Shown here: positions 12,282-22,800 of the stretch, in pieces
How the letters are laid out: each line of letters opens with the position of its first letter
Numbering within the stretch: the stretch's first letter is position 1
Source of the DNA: Alviniconcha marisindica
Taxonomy: Eukaryota; Mollusca; Gastropoda; Provannidae
Direction: 5' to 3'
NCBI GenBank assembly: GCA_018857735.1
Contig: JABMCL010000667.1
Coordinates: 163,501-227,500 of the forward strand
Length of the DNA stretch: 64,000 bases
Notes under the pieces: model-generated
Databases searched by the model: none
What the model was told of the DNA's origin: nothing
What the model saw: the letters and a program-made list of their open reading frames with translations, nothing else
Translations under genes and position numbers: made by a program

Positions 12282-12470
12282 ACAAAAAGGCTTGGTCTTA
12301 TTTAGTCATAGCAGAAATGAGACTTGCAGTTGTACAAGGTAGTAAATGAATGGTATATTTTTTAGTATCACTAAAGCACTTCCAGTCTTATTTAGCCTTA
12401 GATTTCATCTTGGAAATAAGACTTATAGTTGTGCAAAGTAGTAAATGAACAGAATGATTTTTAGTATAAT
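12282..12470. repeat. Diverged tandem duplication of about 90-105 bp
   Basis: Two copies share GTCTTATTTAG, AAATGAGACTTGCAGTTGT or AAATAAGACTTATAGTTGT, AGTAGTAAATGAA and TTTTTAGTAT. Confidence 0.7.
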
Positions 12471-12757
12471 TACTGTCACTGTAATCAGGTACTGTCATGT
12501 TATAAATAATACATGCTGCAGAATGTCTTGTAGCCGGCATCATCATCATACCATTGGTTACTAAGGATCCTGGCTCTTTCTTATCATCTTAATCTTAGTG
12601 TTTTGAATGTATCTTGACATGGATTGGCTCAGGATTTGTGTACAGTTGTAACAGTAGGTCACCTGACCAGTTCAGCAAGGAAATGGTCATTTTTTGTTCT
12701 GCTAATTTTTTTTTAGAATTCAACTGGTCCAAAATTTAGCATTGTTTAATGTCATTT

Positions 12758-12803
12758 CTAACACTACACCAAGATCATGTCTAGCACTACACCAAGATCA
12801 TGT
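12758..12803. repeat. Short direct duplication, about 23-24 bp
   Basis: ACACTACACCAAGATCATGT appears, then GCACTACACCAAGATCATGT, directly in tandem. Confidence 0.85.
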
Positions 12804-12867
12804 CAGAACTTGATTATCACGCAAAATGTGCCATAACTGCATGCAGACTAGAGTTGCATAGATGCGT

Positions 12868-12920
12868 GCACGCACACACACACACACACCCTCTCTCTCT
12901 CTCCCACTCTCTTTCTCCAT
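12868..12920. repeat. CA then CT microsatellite
   Basis: CACGCACACACACACACACA is followed by CCCTCTCTCTCTCTC. Confidence 0.9.
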
Positions 12921-14295
12921 TGCAGAATGAACACTATTCTTCTGTGGAGACTACAATCATCAGGTCGATTATTTTGTCAGTGTATTTAACTTAAATACAT
13001 TTTAAGGGTACAGAAATTCATGTGTTTAGAGAACTTGTTGCCTTTTTCTTTGACACATTATCTCAAGCTTAAGGGTCTTTCTCTCAGTCAGAGATAAATC
13101 ATAAACGAAACAAAAATGGAACCTTACAAGTTACTAAACAACATGCTCCAGATTGTGAGCGGTTACACCATATGGAGAGACTCAAGCTGTATGGAGGCCT
13201 TGCAAAGGGTTTAGTTTAGATTTAAAAAAAATCTTTTATCCATCCCTTTTATCAGTTGTGAGGGGTGTTTTTGAGGAACTGCTATAACCATTGTGGAACC
13301 ATTGTAATGACATGCACAGAAGTCCTTGAGTGGGACCATGCAAGTGGATATTATTGTTTGTAGTGTAAAACTGTAACATAGATCTTGACAGGAAATAGAA
13401 AATGAAAGACAAATGCTACAAGTTGCATCGGCTACTGGCAAGCTGCTGCAACTGAAACTACTAATTACCATGCAGTCTGTGATTTGCAAATGCCAAGCCA
13501 TGTTTTTGACAGGTCATGAGAGATGATCAGATTTGCTGTTTAGATGTTCAGTGTATGTTTGATTATGATAAAATTACAAACACTAAATATAAATATCTTT
13601 GGTTACTCTATAATGCTGTGCTATGCCATCATTTTGGACTGTGAGTGCCAGCCTCACTGAAGTCATTCATGCCATAACCACCTCTACTGTAATATATCAT
13701 CAGTCATTTCAGATTTTAACCTACCGATGCCCAAGCCAATCCCTGTTTAACTTCTACTTTCAGACGTTTGTCGCAGTTTGAGACTAGTTTCTTTGCTTTT
13801 CAACTGTTGTGGGATCTTACCAATGGCCAATACCATGCCAAAGGCTTCATTTTCTCGTGAAAATCCAGCTTTCAAAAATGGTGTGCTTGGTTTGATGAAG
13901 AAGAAAAATGGATCAATGAATCATGAATGCCTGTGTTCAGCGGCAACTGTGCAAAGTCAACAATCAAACTGGGGGTCTGCCTGCATTGCCTTGATATCTG
14001 GTTTTTATCAAGTGGTTTCACCAGCGTGCTTTTCATTTTCAGAATGGAAAAGTATTGTCCTCTCTTCCAGATTTGTTGTCAGCAGCTGAACATTGAAATA
14101 TATGAAAGTTAACTTTGATAATCATAAGTTGTGCAGTTGTCACTGTTTGACAGAAAATATTGTGGCTATTCTGCTTACTATTAGTTTGTGTCTAGACTTC
14201 TCAACTCATGATTGATGAATAATTATTACATCTTTGAAATGTCATCGTAATTGATATTTTGCTCCTGTTTCTAAGTAACTGATCTGCCTTTCAGA
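12921..14295. other. Non-coding stretch
   Basis: Open frames of up to 103 codons occur (13778-14089) but lack recognisable domains. I see no gene. Confidence 0.35.
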
Positions 14296-14541
14296 GGTTC
14301 CCGATGTTCAAACGAGTTCTAGGGTACATTTCGCTGCATGGGGTCAAGCTACCCCTGCCAGCATTGCTTTCCTTTTGCAGACTCGTTTGGACATTGGGGC
14401 CTGCTCCGCGTTTCAGCCGCCCGCCAATGTAGGTCATCCGGTTTGCGGACTGAGACTTTCGGTGCAGCTGATGAAGTTGAATTTTCCCATATTTGGCAAC
14501 AGAAAGCATGGCGATTGACGAGAGAAAAGTCTAGAACAAAC
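14296..14541 (+). other. Candidate untranslated exon
   Basis: The segment is preceded by CTGCCTTTCAG and followed by the strong donor context ACTA|GTAAGT. It is clearly richer in CpG and GC than its AT-rich neighbours. It could be a 5' untranslated exon of the SCAF-like gene whose coding starts at 19876, or an alternative first exon. No open frame in it matches a family that I know. Confidence 0.35.
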
Positions 14542-16057
14542 TAGTAAGTAATAGCCACTTTGTTTTCCTTTGTTCTCCAATTGTACTTTTTTTCATTGTG
14601 CTTGTTACACACGCTGGATTTTGTATTCTTTACTCAAGACGCATGCGTTATTGTTGATTAAATGTTTTTCAAGTATTGGCTTTGGTGTGTGTGCATTTAG
14701 TGTTCTCACATGTAGCCAGCCACTCCATGACTGTGACTTCTTTAGTTTTGACCATGTCGGTTTGGGATGACCGTGAATTGGGGAGTGATAATGGTTGTCA
14801 TGGTGTAAATTCCAGTGTAATGTGTAAGATTGCAGTATACTGTGTTCTGAAATGGAAGTGTTTTTTTTGTTTTTGACCAATATTGTAAAAGTTAGAATGA
14901 TTGAAGTAAACATTCCCTTAATGAAGATGTGAAATTTCATGCAATGGAGTTGTGTATGAAACTGTGGTTTTCACAGAATAAATAAAAGCAGAGACAGTTT
15001 TGTGATTTTTCATCTCTTTGTTCGGTACATACCATTTTGGAGACTGGTGTAGTCCTCTTTTTACATTTTGCTGTTGAATGACTAATGAGGCAGTCACAGA
15101 TAGAAGCCAGTTACCAAAGATTAAAAGGCTATAGCAGAACAGTAAATACAGTTTAATCAGATCAACCTGTCTGGTATGGTGGGTTGTTTTTATCTGAAAC
15201 TTCTAAAAACTAAAGGAGATTTTTAAAATGAAAAACGCAACCTGAGAGTGGAAGAACAGGGATTGATGTGAATCCTGTTAGTTTGGAAGTAGTTTCATGG
15301 GTTTTTGTAACAACATTTAACACTAACAAGCTACGAGCATGCTACCCATTATTAGTGCCAGTGCTAGGCATTGCTTAATTGGTTTTTGGTTTGATTTCAT
15401 AGCTTCTGAAAAATGAGTCCTAGAGAGTTGAATGCAGGTTTTGCTATACTAAAAAGTTTAGAAAGTGAACTTAAAACTAAAACCAACTGAAGAAAAAACA
15501 AGCAAAAATAAAACAATACTGGGATGGCAGAAGAGTGAGGTCGCAGACTCTGAAGACCAGGTGATCAGAATGTTAATACAGGTCAGAACAAGGTTCCTGC
15601 AGACAGAATTGTTTCCCATCATTTTGGGAATATGATTATTATTATCCTAAAATGTTGATGCAAAGCAATGAGCTGTGAAAACACAGTGAAATGTTCGGTA
15701 TGCTTTAGCAGACACAGCTGATCCTTTTTTTCCTCTCTGACTTGAATCACACCGTGGAAAATATACCCACTGGCATTGTTCAAAGCAAACCATCAGAAAT
15801 AAGCCTATATAGTTGCTTCATTCTTAGGGGTAGTACTGTGGTATAAGTTGAAGAATCTGTTTTGCAACATAAAAAGATCACCCTGTTCCGGTGAACTGTA
15901 GAATAGATGGTATGAAAACGAATTCACAGCTGAGTATTTTATACTCAGATTTAGGCGAATGCCCTGTTTGGCAACTATAACCCTTTCTCTGTAACTGATA
16001 ATAAAATACTGGAATGGAACAGAAAAAGCAAAGGTCTTTTCCTTTGTACCGAAGGCA

Positions 16058-16077
16058 CCCCCCCCCCCCCCCCCCCC
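16058..16077. repeat. Poly-C tract, 20 nt
   Basis: Uninterrupted run of 20 C. Confidence 0.95.
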
Positions 16078-16534
16078 ATTTCTGTTTGATCTGCAAGAGA
16101 AACCATTTGTTTCAGATGAAGTATTCATTCAATTTACACATTTTGTATAGCAGTGTATTCAAATAATTAGGCTGCCCCCTGCCACATACACACACAAAAT
16201 AGGACTTGGGTTAGCACAAGTTAGTTAATTTTCCTTTGGGCCAAATAGTTGTCTAAAAAAATTCTCTACAATTTTTTTCTTCTCCATTCTGGAAAATTAG
16301 AAGTAACATTTTGCGTCAGTGATGAAATGATCTCTGTTGCAACTAAACCAGCAGAAGAAGAAGACTAAACAGCAGCAACTTGAAAACAAGGAATGAAGCT
16401 CAAACAAATGCAGAAAGTCGGTTTATGGATCATGTTAAAAGTCTAGAAAATACACCTTACTGATCACTGCTGAAATAAAGCAGGCTAACAAGTAAGAAAG
16501 TTTCAGTCACTGATAACAGAATGAAGTAGAAAGG

Positions 16535-16838
16535 TGGTCAGTCATGTTTGGCATAGTGGTCCCATTTCAAATATTTGCATCCTCTTTCTGTAGCATATCT
16601 CACATTGTAACCTGTTTAAACACCTTTGTACTTTCATTATTTGGTGTAGTTAGGTAATTGAGAATCCAATTACTTTATTAAAAAAAATGTTTAACAACAA
16701 ATTACTCTCCTGGTCAGACATGTTTGGCATAGTGGTCCTATTTCAAATTTTTGTGTCCTTGCATCTCTCACATTGTAACTTGTTTAAACACTTGTACTTT
16801 CATTATGTGGTTTAATTAGGTAATTGAGAATCCAAATT
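16535..16838. repeat. Diverged tandem duplication, about 177-bp spacing
   Basis: Both copies contain CATGTTTGGCATAGTGGTCC, TCTCACATTGTAAC, TTGTTTAAACAC or CTGTTTAAACAC, and TTAGGTAATTGAGAATCCAA. Confidence 0.85.
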
Positions 16839-17724
16839 CAACAACAACAAAAAATGTACTGCAAAAATTAGTGAAGAAAATAATAATGCTAAATTATGAA
16901 GAGAACTTTGCAAAATGTCGAATGAAAATGCTTCTTGTTTAGAGCAAAAAGAGGGTTGGTACGCAGAAAACCAAATGAATATTTTGAAGAGAACATGTGG
17001 ATAAGGGGACTGAGTAGGAGGAGAGCAATTGTACTGAGGAGCAAGTGTATGGGTGTGAGATTGGACTTTCAGTGAAACTACTGCTGCTTTGTTCTTTTTC
17101 TTTCCTTTTTCCCCCTCCATTCTCGATGAGGGATGAAATGTTCTGTGGAATAGGTCAGTGAAAGATTCAGAGGAATGTACCCCTATAACAACACAGTAAA
17201 CATTGTCTTTGTGAAGCTAGTCTACTGGGGTTTTTTCTACTCCTTTTTCTGAGCAAAGGAGAGAGCTTTGTTGATCAGAACTGTTGCTGTTGAACTCATT
17301 ATGAATTAGATGGGTCCTTTGGACAATTTTTTGTCTGTGACAACAGACTCCTTGACAAGCTTTATGAAAGAGCAGTTCGTGGCAATTGTTCCATAGGAGA
17401 TGACTGTAAATTGAACGAAAGTTGAAAGTGCCATTAAAAAAGAAAGAAAAAAAGATATGTACTGCCTAGATGGAAGTGTGTTAATATGGTGTTCAAAGAT
17501 CGAAATGTAGAACTGGTTTGAAGTGAATACTTTTTTCCTTGCTTTCCTCTTTCCTTTCAGTAGACAGGACAAATGGTTTACTCAGATAAGACAAAACTGG
17601 AAACAGTGGCACATACTGTGCCTTGTAATGGAACATTTTTTCAATTTATTTGATGCTTTGATCTGTTTTCGGAATCTGGCAGTTGTCTCCATTTTAGTTA
17701 TAGTATTAGGGTATTTAGGGGACA

Positions 17725-17728
<4 letters not shown>

Positions 17729-17756
<28 letters not shown>
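17729..17756. repeat. Poly-G tract, 28 nt
   Basis: Uninterrupted run of 28 G, the longest in the window. Confidence 0.95.
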
Positions 17757-19768
17757 ATTGTGAGAGCAAATAGAGAAAAAAGCTGTTGGTTACAAGAATG
17801 AGATTTTCCTAGAATCCTTCAAGTTTCTCAGCTTCTTGTGGAACCCCTTCTGAAGGACCACCCCTGCTTTGAGACCACATTTCCACTATATCTTGTTCAT
17901 ATTTCTGTGTTAATGAACTGCGTACCAAACGCCACCCCTTTGTTAAAACCACTTTTTTCATGTCTTTAGGTTTAATCTGTCTGACTCAGGAACCTTGAGT
18001 TGTTGCCAGACCATGAATTTATGTAGTATATGGCACAGACAGTTCCTTATGTTAAGGACAATTTTCAAATGTTGTTTTGACAGAAGTTTCTTCTGAAATA
18101 ATTTGCAGTTTAAAAAAAATTGATACAAAGTTCAAGATGCTTATAAGGAAATAATATTGAGTGATTTTTTTTCCTCACATCTTTTATGAACTTTTCTAAA
18201 ACTTTACGTATAATTTTAAGTACACCAGTGCTAAACTTTGTGTGTTTGTAGTACTATCAGAACTTCACTCATTTATACTAGTTTTGATGACCTTGATCTT
18301 ATTTCAAGGTTAGCGCACTTTCAAACATTTGAAACTGAAAATTCTATTTCTCTGCAAAGTGCAAATTCTCTTTCTATCCAGTTAGCTTTGTACAGTATAT
18401 TACATGCTTCCTGCTGCAAGGAAAGCCCTGAAACATTGACTTGGTAAATGAATTGTAATGTCCTGTCAAGCACGCAGGGTCATTGGAAGACTAGAGAATT
18501 AATTGATACCCTTAGCATAAGTCTTTGCTGTTCAAATGGGATCACTCAGACTTTAATCGATCATCTACAGTTGATCATATGAAATTAAAATAAACTGTAT
18601 TGAGCTTCACTTATTCATACCAGTTCTGGTGATCATGGTAGAATTTAGAGATCACATCTGGGTAACAGTACTAACATAGGTGAAAGTCGTGTTTTCTTGA
18701 CAAGTTCTTTTTTTGGTCACAGTGCAGGCTGGTGCATACACATACACAGTCATGTGCAAACCAAAAGAACAATCAATAATTGTTTTTATAAACAACAGTA
18801 ACCCTCCTGTTTTATTAGAATTTATGCTCATAGACAGTAAATAGAACTTTAGAGAGATAGGTAACCCATGGCTTTATTTCTGTCCAAGACCATACTGCTG
18901 ATTATGATGTTAAAACCAAAATGCAACTTAAAAAAAAGAAAGAAACAAACAAACAAGAAAACAAACAAAAAACTACATTAAAAACAAAAAAGACTAAGAA
19001 AGCCAGCAGAAACTGTTGTCTAAGTAACAACTAATTTGACCTAATTTTGTTTGACTTGGGCAGGTCATGTTGACATTGTCATTCACACTGTTCTTTTTTT
19101 CTTCTCCTGTCAGTTGTATGCATAGGAAAGTAATTATTGTGGTCTGCTGTGACAATTGTTATTCTGTCATTCATGGACATGCATTCGAGCATGCAAGTGT
19201 AGAAGGACCACTGTTACCTGGAAAGTTATTTCTTTTTTTGCATACTTAAGTGTCAAATTGAGTTCAGATCTAACAAGGTTGGCATGTAAAAGACAAGGTC
19301 ATTCCTGCACACAACACTTTTAATAGAAGGAAAAAAACTCAGGCAAAGCTGCACACAGAAGAAAATATAAATCGGTTACTAAGTTAGACAGTGCACTTTA
19401 AATACCTGAAGATACATTGCAGTATTTCCAGGAAGTGTTTACCAACATAATGTAGTTTCCAGCTGACAGTTATCATCTCTACAGGTTTTAACAGTTTCAC
19501 AGTATCTTGCCTTTTTGAAGCAGCAAACAAATTTTGGTTCTAACAACAGAAGGTTGTCTTTGAAATACCTGAACCAATTTGATTTGATAACTTTGCAGTT
19601 TTGAATAAGGACAAACAAGAAGTGAATAAAGAATGATACCTCACAAGTAGAAGCCAGATCTGAGATGTTCAGTCAGTTTTTCTTTTGTGTGCTATGTTTT
19701 TCTTTTGCATACTTAAGTGCTAAATCAACATTGTCGCAATATCTGATATTTTTTTCTTTTTTTTCCAG

Positions 19769-19875
19769 ATCTGTGGGGCTCCCCCCAAAGACAGATTAAC
19801 TCTGCCATCAAGTGGTGACACCCAGGTGTGGACTGGTGTGCTTGACCACTTTGTGACCTGAAACAAACTTGTGCA
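19769..19875 (+). other. 5' untranslated part of first coding exon of the SCAF-like gene
   Basis: A long T/C tract ending TTTTCCAG at 19768 is a clear acceptor, so at least one further untranslated exon lies upstream. The ATG at 19876 has G at -3 and G at +4. Confidence 0.65.
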
Positions 19876-22800
19876 ATGGCAAGCAGTCAAGATTATTCCA
19901 GCTCTCCTGATGATGCCAGGATGGACGTTGATTTGGAAGTTCGCTCTGAGGAGGGTGTTGGACACACACATGGTGGTAGTCAGAATGAACTGGATTTTGG
20001 CAGCCAGTACTCTCCCACAAACCCAACGGAGAACTCCCCTGAGGACTCTTTTCATATAGGAAGATCTGGAACTCCCAACCGGTACTCCCCGACCAGCCCC
20101 ACAGATGATATTGACTATCTAGAAGACATAGTAAGTAGGAGAGATAGATCGGAACCTGATGACAACTCTGTGCCAGAACAGGATGCAGGTGGAAGTGCTG
20201 AAGATAATCCAGTGGGAGTGTTGGAAGTGGATGATGATGATGACAATGATGATAGTGATGCAGAAAACAGACTAGTCATTCAAGAAGAGCCTGGAGAAGA
20301 AGGAGAGGAAAAGGAAGAAGCTAGGGAGGAGGAAAAGGGAGACGGTGAGGCGCAAAACCAGGAGAGGAGTGATGTTGAAGGAAAAGACAAATCAGGGGAA
20401 GAAGATGGTGATGAGAATTCACAAGGCCCGGCCAGCAGCCAAGAGCCTGCAAGTCAGTTTGAAATGACGGACACTTTCCTGGACAATGCCAACCCCCAGG
20501 ACTACAGCCAAGAGGCAGGTGATCGAGAATTAGAGGAGGAGGAAGGAGAAGAGCGGTCGGACGAAGAACAAACAGAACAAATCAGCGGTGGGGGTGACGC
20601 TTCTGTTGCCAGAGAGAAAGAAGAGACTGCATCTCCCAGAGAGGATCGAGGGGAAGTGTCGACCTCGCAAGGGAAGGATGATGCTGCCTTACCCAGAGAA
20701 GAGGAAGAGGAGTTGTGTCCTGCAGAGGAAGGGAAAGAGGCTGCGTCTCCAAGAGAAGAGGAGGAGGGAGAGGTGCGGGAAGAGTCATCCAGCCCTGGTC
20801 TGCAGTCTCCAGCATCTGAGCCAGGTGACAATCAGGGTAAATATAATCATTTTGCATTTATTTTTCACATGTGCATAATAATACATATATCTTGCTTTCA
20901 GTTTCATTTGGGTTATTTTCCACATGCAGGTATCTAAAAATGACCGTGGGGTTGCTGCTTCCTTACTTCTGGAAAATCTTGAAACTGCTGTTGCCATGAA
21001 TTTCTTATAATTTAGCATATGATTATGACATTTAAATTCAAAAAGAGATTTTTGTGTGTATGTGATACCCAAATTTGCAAGCAGTAAAAAAAATAATTAA
21101 TTGCTTAATGGATCAGCTTTGTTGTATTATTTATATTATGTCAGTTTTCCTCCATAATGTCATTTTGTAAACTTTTCACTTTTGGAGCTGGAAAGAAATT
21201 TCTAGCGTCCAGCGTATAGTTACTGATGCACTATTTGTGACATCTGTTTTTAGGAGGGGATACATCAGATGTGCTACAGCTCTCTGCTGACAATGACCTG
21301 GAGATTCGAGATGATGATGCTGCTGACAAAGGAAATGTCAGCAAAGAGGACTCCAGTGGTGATGAAAATGAGGCAGCTGCTGATGAGGACAAGGAAAGGA
21401 GTAGTGACAGTAACCTTTCTCCCGAGTATGACTCTAGCCCTGCAGCCGATGACAATAATCACAATGACAAAGGCAAAGAATCGTCAGCTAAAGTGTTAGA
21501 TGAAGAGAACAGTGATGATGGAGATGATGGAAGGAGTGAACAAGACCGGTCAGATGGAGAAAACACGTCTCAGGGAAGCCCTGATGAAAATTCAAACTCG
21601 GCAGCTGTGGAAGATGGTATTGACATCATGGAGACCAATGTGGACTTGGACGAGAAGGAGGATGTGTCTGAACCAAGGCTTGGCTCATTTGAGACAGCCT
21701 CCAAAGGAAGTCCTGCTTTAGGTGTTACCCGAGTCATCCAGCGAGCCAGCATGGAGAAGGATGGTGGAGAGGGTGACTCCAGAACAGTACAGGCCAAGGA
21801 AGATGACAGTGAAGATGATGTTCAAATTATCGAGTGCCCGCCCCAGGAACCGGTTGACACTCTTATTGTTGATGATGATGACGATGATGATGATGTGCCG
21901 AGGAGAAGTAGTCGGGGTCCAAAAGTGCCAGTATCTGAGCTGCCTCGAATTCCCAAAAAGAAACGGATGGTAGAGCAGGATGGTCATGATTTGCGTATAG
22001 TCATTCGTGAGGAAGGTCGTGACAGAGACGATTCTGATAGACGTCGACGCCGCCATGACAGAGACTCCCATGGTCGAGGAGAAGAAAGACGATTAGAATC
22101 TGACAGACGATCAGAGTCTGATAGACGATCAGAATCAGACAGACGATCATCTGATCGTTCCTCTCGAAGGCGACATCATCGATCACGCAGTCGTTCCAGG
22201 GAAAGAAGGCGTAGCAAAAGGTCCCGATCTAGGTCTCGCTCTCGAGAGCGATCAGAGCGATCTTCCCGGCGTCGGCGTCACAGAGACAGGTCCAGGGAGC
22301 GTGACAGGTCAGTAGAGCGGGAAAGGGAACGAGAGAGGTCATCACACAAAAAGAGACGACGTGATCGCAGTCATGAGCGACGGCGCAGGACTAGATCGCG
22401 TTCCCACAGCCCCAGACACCACTCAGAAGACATTTGGAACAAGGAGAATCGTGAAGATCGCTCCGAGCGGGAAGTAACAGAACACAGTCGGCGCAAGGGT
22501 CGTCACTATCGTCGGCACGAGGAGTCCAGACGTGAGGAATCCCCTCTGGTTGAAAGTGAGAGAAGCAGCAGAAAACATGCTCCCACGTGGAGCCCCAGTG
22601 ACACGTTCCAGAAAGACCCCTCAGACACACCCACCCCAGGACAGTCCCCAGCGCAGGAAGCTGAAGAGGAGAGCAAGGAGGAAGAAGAAGAGGAGGAAGA
22701 AGAGGCGGTTGAACGCCAGGTGGTCCTGGTGGACCGAGGGGAAGAGGAGGAGCAGGTGGAGTCGGCAGAAAAAGAGGCTGAAGAAGTACAACCTGAAGAC

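Larger units (their letters stand above)
14542..19768. other. Non-coding stretch, probably intron of the SCAF-like gene
   Basis: No gene supported. It contains a 20-nt poly-C (16058-16077), a diverged tandem duplication (16535-16838), a 28-nt poly-G (17729-17756), an A-rich stretch (18920-18990) and dispersed-repeat fragments near 18270 and 18620. A polypyrimidine tract at 19750-19766 leads into the acceptor at 19768. Confidence 0.5.

Noticed and set aside
13778..14089. 103-codon plus frame
   Set aside because: No domain or homologue recognised; flanking sequence is AT-rich non-coding DNA.
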